From Fusobacterium ulcerans ATCC 49185 (GTDB lineage: Bacteria > Fusobacteriota > Fusobacteriia > Fusobacteriales > Fusobacteriaceae), in assembly GCF_900683735.1 (NCBI RefSeq), contig NZ_LR215979.1, positions 2,604,001 to 2,668,000 on the forward strand: a DNA stretch of 64,000 nucleotides. The letters run 5' to 3'. The notes beneath the pieces were generated by a model. It searched no databases, was not told the origin of the DNA, and was given only the letters and a program-made list of their open reading frames with translations. A program made the position numbers and the translations under genes. Each line of letters opens with the position of its first letter. Within the stretch, counting starts at the first letter, position 1. Below, in pieces: positions 26,306-35,693 of the stretch.

Positions 26306-27487
26306 CTATTTTTTTATATTTATTATATATTTTACTGTTTTCTCTATTCTCTGTAACCCGTCTTCTACTTTCTTGATAGAGCACCCAACATTAAGTCTTA
26401 GGAAATATCTTCCCTCTTCTCCATAAGTAAGTCCAGGCATTATTGCTACTCCCCCAATATCAATCAGATACCTTTGAAACTCTTCATTTGAAATCCCTAG
26501 TCCTGAAAAATCTATCCATGCAAAATATGATCCTTGAGGAATTTCACATTTTAGTACTGGAATATTTTTTTCTAGATACTCTTTTACATATTTTATATTA
26601 TTCTCAGTATATTTTACTAATTCATCTACCCAGTATCCACATTTATCATAGGCTGTTATTGTAGCTATTACAGCAAGTATTGAAGGTGATGAAAGAGCAT
26701 CTTTATTTTTTAATATTCTTAAAAATTCATCTCTATCACTTTGATTTGTTATAAATAGATACGATCCACACAATGCTGGTATATTAAAAGTTTTTGAAGC
26801 TGATGTACATAAAACTATATTATCTATATAATCTCCAGCTTGTGATAAAATAGGTTTATGTTTTCCTCTGTAAATTATATCCATATGTATCTCATCTGAA
26901 ATTATAAACACATTATGTTTTTTACATATCTCTATCATTTTTTTAAGTTCATTTTCAGTCCAGACTTTTCCAGTAGGATTATGAGGACTACATAAAAGAA
27001 ATATTTTTGCTTCTCTGCATTTAGATTCAAAATCATCAAAATCTATTTCATATCCATTTTCAACTTTTTTCAGTGGAGAAGTAAGAAGTTTTCTCTCATT
27101 GTCTCCTATTACTTTAAAGAAACCATCATATCCTGGAGTATTTATCAACACTCCATCACCTTTATTAGATTTCATTTCAATAAATTTTGATACTGCATAG
27201 ATAACACTTGGACTATATATTATCCATTCTTTATCTATCTGAAAATCAAACCTCTTGTTATACCATCCCTCAATGGAATTTTTAAAATCATCATGATTCC
27301 ATCTGCTGTATCCAAATATTCTATGATTTATTCTTTTTATAAGAGCATCTACTATCTCTTCTGGAGATTCCAGATCCATATCTGATATAGTGAAAGGAAG
27401 AAGATCATCCTTTCCGAATCTGTCTTTCACATAATCCCATTGAGTACAGTAAGTACCTCTTCTATCCTTTACTTCATCAAATTTCAT
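26306..27487 (-). CDS. MalY/PatB-family PLP aminotransferase or C-S lyase
   Basis: 393 residues of the fold-type I PLP family, MalY/PatB subgroup. Marks are the N-terminal DRRGTYCTQWDYV, the SPHNPTGKVW loop, SDEIHMD, and the PLP lysine Lys232 in SASKTFNIP. MalY and PatB cleave C-S bonds, giving pyruvate, ammonia and a thiol from cystathionine or cysteine. It follows a MalX-like PTS gene by 16 bp, the same order as malX-malY in E. coli, where MalY also modulates the regulator MalT. No MalT homologue is in this window, so a regulatory role here is speculative. Confidence 0.88.
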   Translation of the reverse strand: MKFDEVKDRRGTYCTQWDYVKDRFGKDDLLPFTISDMDLESPEEIVDALIKRINHRIFGYSRWNHDDFKNSIEGWYNKRFDFQIDKEWIIYSPSVIYAVSKFIEMKSNKGDGVLINTPGYDGFFKVIGDNERKLLTSPLKKVENGYEIDFDDFESKCREAKIFLLCSPHNPTGKVWTENELKKMIEICKKHNVFIISDEIHMDIIYRGKHKPILSQAGDYIDNIVLCTSASKTFNIPALCGSYLFITNQSDRDEFLRILKNKDALSSPSILAVIATITAYDKCGYWVDELVKYTENNIKYVKEYLEKNIPVLKCEIPQGSYFAWIDFSGLGISNEEFQRYLIDIGGVAIMPGLTYGEEGRYFLRLNVGCSIKKVEDGLQRIEKTVKYIINIKK

Positions 27488-27503
27488 TATCTCACCATTC
27501 TAA

Positions 27504-29039
27504 TTATTTTTTCATTAATTTTTCTAATTTATTTTTTACAACATGTACTTGTGGTCCTATTACCACCTGAAGATTTGTATCATCTAATTTTACTACTGCT
27601 ATTGCTCCAGTTGCTTTTATTTCATCTGAATCTACAACAGACATATCTTTTACAACCATTCTAAGTCTTGTGATACAGTTATCAAGAGAAACAATGTTAT
27701 CTTTTCCACCTAAAGCTTTCAGCATTCTCTCTTCATCATATCCACCTAATTTTACATTATCTCCTTCAGTTATAGCTTCTCTTCCAGGAGTTTTTAAATT
27801 AAATTTCAATATTGCATATTTAAATACTGTATAATAAACTGCAAACCATACTGCTCCTACTAGAAGAACTAAATACCATTTTGTTCTTGTTCCTTGTAAT
27901 ACACCAAATACTATAAAGTCTATAAGGTTTCCATCAGTATTTCCAATTGCTACTTTTAAAATTCCCATCATCATAAATCCAAGTCCAACCATGATACAAT
28001 GGAAAATGTATAAAACTGGTGATAAGAAAAGGAATATAAATTCTAGTGGTTCTGTTATTCCACCAATTACACAAGCTACAAGTCCAGAAGCAAGAAGTCC
28101 TTTTATTTTTTTTCTATTTTCAGGTCTTGCAGTATTATATATTGCCAAAGCTATTGCTGGAAGTCCAAACATATATGATGGCATTTTTCCTTGTGAAAGG
28201 AACTTTGTTACATTAGGATCAAGTATTCCATCAGCAAACTGTTTATAGAATATTGTAAGAGCTCCTGAAACTGTTTCTCCATTTACAATTGCCTCTCCAC
28301 CAGCTGGTGTAAATCTTATCATAGCAACTAATATATGATGTAGTCCAAATGGTCTTAACAGTCCTTCTCCAGCTCCAAAAAGGAATGGTCCAAAGGCTCC
28401 AGCTTTTCCTATCATTTTTCCTATTCCCATAATCACATTATTAAAGAAAGGCCAGATGAATGGAATTAATAAACTTACAACTCCAACTATTACTGCTGTA
28501 GCAATAGGTACAAATCTTGCTCCACCAAAGAATGCAAGTGCATCTGGAAGTTTGATTTCACAATATCTGTCATGAACTTTGTAAACGATTATACCAATTA
28601 AAACTCCACCAAGAACCCCTATATCAATACTTTGAATACCAAGAACCATAGACTGTCCTGCTGCTTTCATATTTTCAGGTGTAGCTAAAGTTCCAGTTGC
28701 TTTTAAGAAGAAATTAACTGATAGACTTGACATAGCAAATCCAACATATCCAGAAAATGCTGCTACCCCTTTATCCTGTCTTGCAAGTCCTAAAGGTATA
28801 GCCATTGCAAACATAACTGGAAGGTTCGAAAATGCAAATGAACCTATTGTTGCCATAAATTCAAAGAACACTTTTAAAATAGGATTATTTAAGAATGGAA
28901 GTATTTCAGCAGTTACTGAACTTGCAAATGAACTTCCTATCCCAAGCATAATACCACAGGCTGCTAATAGTGATACTGGCAGCATGAATGTTTTTCCTAA
29001 TCCTTGAAAAAATTCCCAAAAACTAACTTTTTTCTTCAT
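27504..29039 (-). CDS. PTS EIICB permease, maltose/glucose type (MalX-like)
   Basis: 511 residues. The N-terminal EIIC domain (about 8 membrane segments, FGLHHILVAMIRFTPAG near residue 260) is followed by a C-terminal EIIB domain with the phosphorylated Cys455 in NCITRLRM. It imports and phosphorylates a sugar with a glucose-type EIIA encoded elsewhere. The ATG at 29039 has GGAGG upstream; an earlier in-frame TTG overlaps that site. Pairing with the MalY-like gene supports the MalX label, but the sugar cannot be read from the sequence. Confidence 0.9.
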   Translation of the reverse strand: MKKKVSFWEFFQGLGKTFMLPVSLLAACGIMLGIGSSFASSVTAEILPFLNNPILKVFFEFMATIGSFAFSNLPVMFAMAIPLGLARQDKGVAAFSGYVGFAMSSLSVNFFLKATGTLATPENMKAAGQSMVLGIQSIDIGVLGGVLIGIIVYKVHDRYCEIKLPDALAFFGGARFVPIATAVIVGVVSLLIPFIWPFFNNVIMGIGKMIGKAGAFGPFLFGAGEGLLRPFGLHHILVAMIRFTPAGGEAIVNGETVSGALTIFYKQFADGILDPNVTKFLSQGKMPSYMFGLPAIALAIYNTARPENRKKIKGLLASGLVACVIGGITEPLEFIFLFLSPVLYIFHCIMVGLGFMMMGILKVAIGNTDGNLIDFIVFGVLQGTRTKWYLVLLVGAVWFAVYYTVFKYAILKFNLKTPGREAITEGDNVKLGGYDEERMLKALGGKDNIVSLDNCITRLRMVVKDMSVVDSDEIKATGAIAVVKLDDTNLQVVIGPQVHVVKNKLEKLMKK

Positions 29040-29075
29040 CTTTTCCTCCAAATATTTTTATTTTATTTTAAAAGT

Positions 29076-29104
29076 ATTATATAGTAAAGAATCCTCAAAG
29101 TTAA
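29076..29104 (-). promoter_or_regulatory. Likely promoter of the malX-malY-like operon
   Basis: Minus-strand TTAACT, 17-bp spacer, TATAAT, about 37 bp upstream of the permease ATG. The -35 is only a partial match. Confidence 0.45.
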
Positions 29105-29162
29105 TATACATAATCTTTCATATTTTTTTGAAAAAAAGTTTTACCATAAATATATAAAAATA

Positions 29163-29201
29163 AAAAAACAGCTGTCTTAAATTTTTCAACTTAATCCAGC
29201 T
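29163..29201 (-). terminator. Terminator of the diguanylate cyclase gene
   Basis: On the minus strand AGCTG..TTAA pairs with TTAA..CAGCT, followed by GTTTTTTTA; about 25 bp beyond the stop codon of the GGDEF gene. Confidence 0.65.
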
Positions 29202-29225
29202 ATCCTTCTTATAGATATTTTTTAA

Positions 29226-31133
29226 TCAGCATTTCTTCCCTTTATGAAGAGTATATCCATTTTTTCCCTTTTCTTTTGTCTGATATAAAGCTATATCAGC
29301 ATTTTTATAAATATCTTTAAATTCTTTTCCATCTTCTGGCGTAATAGCAATCCCAATACTTGCGGACATATCCCAATAAGAGGAATTATTTTCACATTTA
29401 ATATTTAATGCTTTAGATACCTCTTTAGCCTTTCTATCAACCCACTCTGTATTTATAATTGGAGTAAATACTACAAATTCATCTCCTCCAACACGTCCCA
29501 TTATAGCATTTTCTTCACCAAAACTCTCTTTAATAACTCTAGTAAATTCTTTGATGCATAAATCTCCAAACAAGTGTCCAAAATTATCATTTGCCTGTTT
29601 AAAATTATCAATATCAAAAATAAAAAAATCATATTTTTGTTCTGGTGATTCTAAAAGCATCCTATCAATAATTCTTTCTGTAACTTTTTTATTATAAAAT
29701 CCTGTCATCTCATCTAATTCTGCTTTTTGTTCCTTTTTCTTTTCTTCATCAATATTTTTTCTATATGCAAACATATGAATTGAGTCATCTTCTGGAGAAT
29801 AGAAGATATAGGCATCAACTCTCATCCAATGGTAATTCACTCCATCTTCTGTTATCATAAATTCATATCGTAAGGATTTATTCCCTTTTTTATATTCTTT
29901 AATTACATTTTCTGGAGAAAAAATATTTATATATCCTTCTCTATATTCCTCTTTTATCTGTTTATCTGCAATCACACGTAACCCTTGATCAAATGGGAGT
30001 CCTTTAGCTCCTATAGTTTCAAAATAATGCACTGTATGTTTCCCTACATATGTATTTTTAGTAATGTTCAATTCATTTATCTTATCATATAATTGCTCTG
30101 TTGATCTTCTAAAAATAGTTTCTCTTTCTTCTACTAATTTTATAATTTGTTTATTAAAATTTCTGATTATAGAAGTAATTATAACAAGTATAATCAAAAT
30201 AATAAATGTAATTATAAGACATGTCTGAAAAATGCTATTTCTTATTTCAGAAATCAATTTACCTGTATTCTGCCTGACAATGAGATGCCAAGATAGTTCT
30301 GGAATATAACGAGTTACTATATAATCTTTATCAATAGTATTTTCACTAGAATTTATCCACATTTCCAAATTTACAGAATCCTCTTTCCAAGCTAGCATCT
30401 CTTTCTTGATATTAGTTTGTCCATAAATCTCAAACCAGTTTTTCTCTTCATATCCTGTATAAGTAGTTGATACCTCTATAGTTCCTTTTTTATTGATTAA
30501 ATAAGTTTCTAGTTTAAATTTCTTTTCATAGCTTAATAATAATTCTTTCAAATGTTCTATCTGTACCCCAACACCTATAATACCCAAAACATTTCCCTTA
30601 GAATCTTTTACTTTGCAATTTACAAAAACTGTAATGGCATTATCAGCACCCTTCACTTGATCATTGTCTATGTTTAAAGAATACTCCTGATCATTTTTTA
30701 AAAGATTAAAAAACCATGTATTTTCAGGATCATTTTCAATTAAAATACGGTCTAACCCAGTAAAAGTATAATAATTTTTTGTAGCAGTAGAAGCTAAAAA
30801 TACTGAATCAAAACCATATTTTTCTTGATATGTTTCTAAATAATTTCTTGTAGTTTGAATATAGTCTTCATCCCTAAAATATTTTTCTTCTTCCAATAAA
30901 TGTTCTACCAATAAACTGTCATGCGCCATTGTTAAAGAAGCATTTACTGATTTTGTGAACATAGATGTTAATTGATAATAGATTCCTTCTGTAGTAAGAG
31001 AAGATACCTGCTCTACATTATCTAAAGATGCCCTATAATTTGCTTGGTAGCTAAATACTGCTGTAAGTGAAAATCCTACTATCAAAATAACACTAATCAA
31101 TATATTAGTTCTTAAAAGCTTATTGCCTTTCAA
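29226..31133 (-). CDS. Membrane diguanylate cyclase with Cache-type sensor, PAS and GGDEF domains
   Basis: 635 residues making cyclic di-GMP from GTP. Order: transmembrane helix about 9-28, an extracytoplasmic sensor of about 270 residues with a dCache-like pattern (LNIDNDQVKGADNAI..VNCKVKD, IIGVGVQ), second helix about 305-325, a PAS-like region, and a C-terminal GGDEF domain with an intact GGDEF at 549-553 and SASIGIA later. The inhibitory RxxD site expected five residues before GGDEF is absent, so product inhibition may be weak. The start is TTG behind GGGGGAG. The ligand is unknown. It lies between a PTS operon and a PRD regulator, all on one strand with separate signals. Confidence 0.92.
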   Translation of the reverse strand: MKGNKLLRTNILISVILIVGFSLTAVFSYQANYRASLDNVEQVSSLTTEGIYYQLTSMFTKSVNASLTMAHDSLLVEHLLEEEKYFRDEDYIQTTRNYLETYQEKYGFDSVFLASTATKNYYTFTGLDRILIENDPENTWFFNLLKNDQEYSLNIDNDQVKGADNAITVFVNCKVKDSKGNVLGIIGVGVQIEHLKELLLSYEKKFKLETYLINKKGTIEVSTTYTGYEEKNWFEIYGQTNIKKEMLAWKEDSVNLEMWINSSENTIDKDYIVTRYIPELSWHLIVRQNTGKLISEIRNSIFQTCLIITFIILIILVIITSIIRNFNKQIIKLVEERETIFRRSTEQLYDKINELNITKNTYVGKHTVHYFETIGAKGLPFDQGLRVIADKQIKEEYREGYINIFSPENVIKEYKKGNKSLRYEFMITEDGVNYHWMRVDAYIFYSPEDDSIHMFAYRKNIDEEKKKEQKAELDEMTGFYNKKVTERIIDRMLLESPEQKYDFFIFDIDNFKQANDNFGHLFGDLCIKEFTRVIKESFGEENAIMGRVGGDEFVVFTPIINTEWVDRKAKEVSKALNIKCENNSSYWDMSASIGIAITPEDGKEFKDIYKNADIALYQTKEKGKNGYTLHKGKKC

Positions 31134-31190
31134 GATATTTGCTCCCCCTTTAATATCATTCTAAAATTATTTACTCTTATAGATTCTATA

Positions 31191-31219
31191 ATTATAACAA
31201 ACAATTCATCAAAAGTCCA
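31191..31219 (-). promoter_or_regulatory. Likely promoter of the diguanylate cyclase gene
   Basis: Minus-strand TGGACT, 17-bp spacer, TATAAT, about 58 bp upstream of the TTG start. Confidence 0.5.
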
Positions 31220-31285
31220 TTAAATAATTTTGTTTTAAAGAGGGAAAACGAAATCAAAATATTAAATACTAATACTTTCTATTTT

Positions 31286-33061
31286 TCATTCTTTTAAAAG
31301 AATTTTTATTTTATTTTTTATATCTTCTGGTTTATCCAACTCTATTATTTCATTAAAAAATTTCTTCTTTTCTATCAATTTTATCAATTCAGATATGACT
31401 TTTAAATGTTCAATTTTATTTCTTGCAGCCAGCAGAAACAAAACATCTGCATCTTCTTCATCATCTACTTTTATTCCATGTTTTGAAATTATAAGTGTTA
31501 TTCCAGGTTTTAAACAATTTTCTTTCTCTTTATCATAACAGAACAATATTCTTTTATCAATAAAGAGATATCTTCCAAATTTTTCTACCATATCTTTAAG
31601 ATTATATATACTTTTCTCTTTTATACATCTTTCTTTCAATAAAATATTTAATCCAATTTCCAGAGCTTCTCCAAAAGTTATTCTTTCATCAGAAATATAT
31701 ATACGATTTCTTCCTAAAAGTCTAATAAGTCCATAATCTGTGCTTTCTTCTCTGTCATCATCTATAAACATTCCAAATTTTTCTTTTATACTCTCAGCCA
31801 GGAGATCATTATCTATATCTCTTGCATTTTGCTGAATCAGTTTTAAAAGCTCTTTTAAAGATATTTTTTTATTTTTCTTTTCCTCTAAATATTCCTCTAT
31901 ATATTTCGAAACATAAAATATCTCTTCATCTCTCAAGGGTTCTTTAAGATAATGATCATTTTTCTTGATTATTTCTTTCACCTTAGTGAAAATTTCTATA
32001 TTTATTTCACTGAAATCAAGGGTTTTATTTAAATAGAAATTATTCTTTATTCTGTAAATAGCTGGAAGAAGATATTTCATAAGTTTATCTATAAGTTCTC
32101 TCTCTTTAAGGAGATGTGTTCCTATTTCTATATCCATATTCTCTAATACTCTAGAAATAAACCTCTCTAATATAAGAATATTTTCAGAAAAAGTATCATT
32201 ATAATATCCACTTAAAAAATATTCTGTAAGATGGAGCATTTCATATTCATGATTTTTATCTATAACTTTTTCAAGAACTTCCTTTATTTTTTTATATTCT
32301 TCAAGCTTTCTTAAAAAATCACTATTATTCTTCTGAGTTATTATATGTCCATTTTTTATCCTTTCAAATGTAGCTATCAAGTATATTCCAATCACATTTT
32401 TAAATTCATCAGTAAAATGAGCCTCTAATTTATCTTCTATTTCATCTATTACATCAGCTATTTTTCTAATATCATATCCTTTTACATACTCAGCTATTAT
32501 TTTCTGCTCCTCTTTTTCACTGATATATTTTTTTCTTATAAAAACTATCTCTCTATTTTTTATCTCAATATGATTCAACATTTTTAATAATTTTAAATGC
32601 CTTAACTTCTTTTCTTTTCCTGCTATATCCATTTTATTTTCATCTCTATAGAAATAAAGTTCAAATTCAGCAAGATAATTTTCTAAATCTTTGATATCTT
32701 TTTTTATAGTAGTTCTGCTTACTTTTAGGTCTGCTTCCATCTCTGATATTTTCACATTATCTCTAAACAGATAATTTATAAGGATATATTCTTCTCTCTC
32801 TTCCTGAGAAAAAACATACATACTCATATCTAAAACTTCTACAAATTTTTCAAGTTCAATATCAGCTATAGAAAATTCAAGATTTCCCTTTTTTATCATT
32901 ATTTCTGGAAGTTTCATTTTTTTAAGATAAAAATTTATATTTTCTACACTGTATCTTATATTTCGTTCACTGACATTATATTTTTCTGCCAGAGAACTTA
33001 TAGGAAAAATATTATTATTTATTTTTTCTAAAAGTTTTATATCTTTTCTATTTAAACTCAT
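31286..33061 (-). CDS. PRD-containing BglG/LicR-type regulator with C-terminal EIIA-like domain
   Basis: 591 residues. The N-terminus has two helix-turn-helix segments (SSLAEKYNVSERNIRYSVENI, and MEADLKVSRTTIKKDI near residue 115). Next come two PTS-regulation domains with histidines in HLTEYFLSGYY and elsewhere. The C-terminus resembles EIIA type 2, with the candidate phospho-His in ISKHGIK. I saw no clear EIIB domain. Such proteins are sugar-operon activators switched by PTS phosphorylation. GGAGGG precedes the ATG. The nearest PTS genes are the malX-like permease and the lone EIIB, but no target is indicated by sequence. Confidence 0.82.
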   Translation of the reverse strand: MSLNRKDIKLLEKINNNIFPISSLAEKYNVSERNIRYSVENINFYLKKMKLPEIMIKKGNLEFSIADIELEKFVEVLDMSMYVFSQEEREEYILINYLFRDNVKISEMEADLKVSRTTIKKDIKDLENYLAEFELYFYRDENKMDIAGKEKKLRHLKLLKMLNHIEIKNREIVFIRKKYISEKEEQKIIAEYVKGYDIRKIADVIDEIEDKLEAHFTDEFKNVIGIYLIATFERIKNGHIITQKNNSDFLRKLEEYKKIKEVLEKVIDKNHEYEMLHLTEYFLSGYYNDTFSENILILERFISRVLENMDIEIGTHLLKERELIDKLMKYLLPAIYRIKNNFYLNKTLDFSEINIEIFTKVKEIIKKNDHYLKEPLRDEEIFYVSKYIEEYLEEKKNKKISLKELLKLIQQNARDIDNDLLAESIKEKFGMFIDDDREESTDYGLIRLLGRNRIYISDERITFGEALEIGLNILLKERCIKEKSIYNLKDMVEKFGRYLFIDKRILFCYDKEKENCLKPGITLIISKHGIKVDDEEDADVLFLLAARNKIEHLKVISELIKLIEKKKFFNEIIELDKPEDIKNKIKILLKE

Positions 33062-33093
33062 ATTTTTCCCTCCATTATATAATTCATATCTAT

Positions 33094-33122
33094 ATATTAA
33101 AGCATTTTTAGAAACTTAGCAA
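33094..33122 (-). promoter_or_regulatory. Likely promoter of the PRD regulator gene
   Basis: Minus-strand TTGCTA, 17-bp spacer, TAATAT, about 33 bp upstream of the ATG and directly downstream of the previous terminator. Confidence 0.5.
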
Positions 33123-33127
33123 GCTCT

Positions 33128-33189
33128 AAAAAAAGAAAGAGATTGACTTATAGCTACTGAAATATAATTTTAGCTTTTTAGTCAATCTC
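33128..33189 (-). terminator. Rho-independent terminator of the SIMPL-family gene
   Basis: On the minus strand GAGATTGACT pairs perfectly with AGTCAATCTC; inside, AGCTA and TAGCT pair again. TTTCTTTTTTT follows. It begins 11 bp beyond the stop. Confidence 0.85.
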
Positions 33190-33199
33190 AAATCTTATT

Positions 33200-34300
33200 T
33201 TATTTAACTTTATTTATTATATCAAAACTAGCAGTTACTCTTGCTGTTATCTTCATTTCCTGAGCTGTTGAAAATGGTATATCTGTAGAGTCTGAATCTG
33301 CTTGACTTACAAAATATTTAGCATTAACTCTGCTTTGATTCATCATAACAGCTGGTGCTGGAATAGTGAGATAATCTCTTCCACTTTGAGTTCTATCCCA
33401 AATAGTTACATCTCCAAGTTCATATCCTCTATTCTTTATTATAATTTTTGCCTTCTCATATAAATTATTCATAGCCTTTTCATAAGCCTCTAATGTAGCT
33501 TTATCTCTTAACTCTTCTGAAATATCATAAGTCATTCTTCCTGGATTCTTTATTCTAAGAGCTTCACATTTTTTTAATAATTTTCCCATATCTATTGATG
33601 ATTTCATTTTTACTTTAAAAGCATGAGTTATTGTATAAATTTTTTTCTTCTCCCTTTCCTTTGTTTCTTCTACATTGTAATTGAATATAGATACATCTTG
33701 AACTCCTAATTTTTTTAATGATGATTCTATCCTGTCATATTTTTCTTTTGCAAGTTTTCTAGATGTTTCTCTATTTTTATCAAATGTGTCTATCACAAAA
33801 TAAAAATTATTTCTGTAATCACTGTTTATATTTTTTAGTTCTATAATATTTTCTTGGCTCAAGATATCTGTTACAGGATAAAATTTATTATTTTCCATAG
33901 TAATAATTACTTGAAATGTTGTTTTATATATATTTGATTTTTCATCTTTTAATTTTTCTTCTACCTTTTCTCCTTTAGTATATCTTGCAGTTTCAATATC
34001 ACTTTCTTTTACTCCTATTGAAAGTAGATAATTTTTAAGCTCATTCATAGATTTTGCATTTTCTTCTGAAGCTTTTTCCAAAGTATCAGCTTCTGTCATA
34101 AGTTCAAAATTTGTAATTATTATATCTGGCTTCACTGTTATTTCACCCATTCCAGATACATCATTTATCTTCCCTGTTACAATATATTCCTTCCCATACT
34201 GTAATCTTTCTCTTGCTAATTTATTATCTTCCTCTGGAGCTGAATAAACAACACTAGTTAAAAGAAGAGCAAATAGTATCAGCAAAGTTTTTTTATACAT
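33200..34300 (-). CDS. SIMPL-domain (DUF541) periplasmic protein
   Basis: 366 residues with a signal peptide (YKKTLLILFALLLTSVVYSA). The mature part is a SIMPL domain: SGMGEITVKPDIIITNFELMTEA near the start, repeated SIxxSDIET-type segments, and a C-terminal TARVTASFDI strand. Homologues include the oxidative-stress protein BP26/OMP28 and YggE; their exact function is not settled. The ATG at 34300 is preceded by GGAGGGAG. The frame open 29 codons further upstream lacks a signal peptide at its end and was rejected. It is monocistronic, with its own promoter and terminator. Confidence 0.85.
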   Translation of the reverse strand: MYKKTLLILFALLLTSVVYSAPEEDNKLARERLQYGKEYIVTGKINDVSGMGEITVKPDIIITNFELMTEADTLEKASEENAKSMNELKNYLLSIGVKESDIETARYTKGEKVEEKLKDEKSNIYKTTFQVIITMENNKFYPVTDILSQENIIELKNINSDYRNNFYFVIDTFDKNRETSRKLAKEKYDRIESSLKKLGVQDVSIFNYNVEETKEREKKKIYTITHAFKVKMKSSIDMGKLLKKCEALRIKNPGRMTYDISEELRDKATLEAYEKAMNNLYEKAKIIIKNRGYELGDVTIWDRTQSGRDYLTIPAPAVMMNQSRVNAKYFVSQADSDSTDIPFSTAQEMKITARVTASFDIINKVK

Positions 34301-34365
34301 AACTCCCTCCTGTTTCAATTCAAAATACAATAAAATTACTTCCAATTTTTTTAGGTTATATCTAA

Positions 34366-34394
34366 ATTTTATCATCTTTATATACATATTACAA
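34366..34394 (-). promoter_or_regulatory. Promoter of the SIMPL-family gene
   Basis: Minus-strand TTGTAA, 17-bp spacer, TAAAAT, about 65 bp upstream of the start at 34300. Confidence 0.5.
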
Positions 34395-34416
34395 ATACAA
34401 TAATATTATATGTAAA

Positions 34417-34452
34417 TAAAAAGGGAAACTACAAAACAAACAAAATGTTTCC
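34417..34452 (-). terminator. Terminator of the hldD-uppP operon
   Basis: On the minus strand GGAAAC pairs with GTTTCC across a 17-base loop, followed by CTTTTTATTTA, just beyond the stop of the small membrane-anchored protein gene. Confidence 0.6.
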
Positions 34453-34469
34453 AGCTTCCCCAATATTTA

Positions 34470-34859
34470 TTATTTTATATTTTTAAGTATATTTTCTCCA
34501 TCTTTTACCTGTTCATCAAGATGTTTTCCAAATTTATAAAGCTGGTAAAATGTTCCAATAGTAGGAGTTCCTTTTCTTATACTCCCTATATGAAATTCTA
34601 GCATCTCTTTGGAATTTTTCATTCCATTAGACTCAAAAGCTCTATACATTTCTGTTAGTTCTTTTATTTGATCCTTTGTTTCTTCTGCTGTTCTATCATC
34701 ATTTAAAAGAACATCAAACTTTTCCATATTCTTCCCATAGAATGTTAAATAATTTTTAAATGAAGAGATATTTGCCTGTTTAAAATATGACACTCCTATA
34801 AAGTTAATTAAAGCTGCAGTTATAAAAACAACAGACAGTACAGAAATCATTTTTTTCAT
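34470..34859 (-). CDS. Small exported or membrane-anchored protein of unknown function
   Basis: 129 residues. An N-terminal hydrophobic segment (about 5-24) is either an uncleaved anchor or a signal. The rest is a hydrophilic helical domain rich in Lys and Glu, with no motif I recognise. The ATG at 34859 lies 10 bp after the uppP stop behind a weak GAGAGTGA; the frame upstream of it overlaps uppP. It closes the PHP-hldD-uppP run, so an envelope role is possible. No function can be assigned. Confidence 0.65.
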   Translation of the reverse strand: MKKMISVLSVVFITAALINFIGVSYFKQANISSFKNYLTFYGKNMEKFDVLLNDDRTAEETKDQIKELTEMYRAFESNGMKNSKEMLEFHIGSIRKGTPTIGTFYQLYKFGKHLDEQVKDGENILKNIK

Positions 34860-34869
34860 TAAATCACTC

Positions 34870-35679
34870 TCACATAAGAACAAAGAATAATACTAATATT
34901 CCTAATACTATTCTGTATATTCCAAAAGAAACAAAATCTCTCTTTTTTATGTACTGCATAAACCATCTGATAACAAGGTATGCCACAACAAAAGAAACTA
35001 CAGAACCTACTCCTAACAGCTGCCATTCAATAGGAGAAAATTTAAGTCCATTCTTCATAAGCTTTAACAATGTAGCTCCAAACATAGTTGGTATTGCTAA
35101 AAAGAAAGAAAACTCTGTTGCTACCCCTCTTGAAAGTCCCAAAAGCAAACTTCCTATAATAGTTGCTCCTGATCTTGAAGTTCCTGGAATCATAGCAAGA
35201 CATTGGAATAATCCAACAGTAAACGCTGTTTTATAACCTAATTTTTGAAATGAATCTATATGAGCTGTTCCTGTATAACATTTTTCTACAACGATAAGGA
35301 TAATTCCATAGAATATTAGTGTCATAGCTACTACCACTACATTTCCCATAAAATATTCAGAAATATAGTCATCTAAAAGAAGTCCAATTACAGCAGCTGG
35401 AAATACTCCAACCACTACCTTTGCCCAAAGTCTGAATCTTTGCACAAATACTTCTTTCTCTCTTACAAAAGGATTTATGTCCTTCCAGAAATATATTACT
35501 ACTGCAAGTATTGCCCCAAGCTGAACTATTATTAAAAAACTATCCATAAAACTTTTAGAGAAAAAACTGCTATTGATAAATTTTTCTACTAAAATCATAT
35601 GCCCTGTACTGCTTACAGGAAGAAACTCTGTCATCCCTTCTACTATTCCTAGAATTATGACAATTAAAAATGGGTTCAT
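34870..35679 (-). CDS. uppP: UppP, undecaprenyl-diphosphatase
   Basis: A 269-residue integral membrane enzyme recycling the lipid carrier for peptidoglycan and surface polysaccharide by removing a phosphate from undecaprenyl diphosphate. Both family signatures are present: EGMTEFLPVSSTGH near residue 14 and PGTSRSGATI near residue 165. GGAGG lies upstream, formed partly by the end of hldD. It sits in a run of envelope genes. Confidence 0.95.
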   Translation of the reverse strand: MNPFLIVIILGIVEGMTEFLPVSSTGHMILVEKFINSSFFSKSFMDSFLIIVQLGAILAVVIYFWKDINPFVREKEVFVQRFRLWAKVVVGVFPAAVIGLLLDDYISEYFMGNVVVVAMTLIFYGIILIVVEKCYTGTAHIDSFQKLGYKTAFTVGLFQCLAMIPGTSRSGATIIGSLLLGLSRGVATEFSFFLAIPTMFGATLLKLMKNGLKFSPIEWQLLGVGSVVSFVVAYLVIRWFMQYIKKRDFVSFGIYRIVLGILVLFFVLM

Positions 35680-35693
35680 CTAATTTTTTCCTC

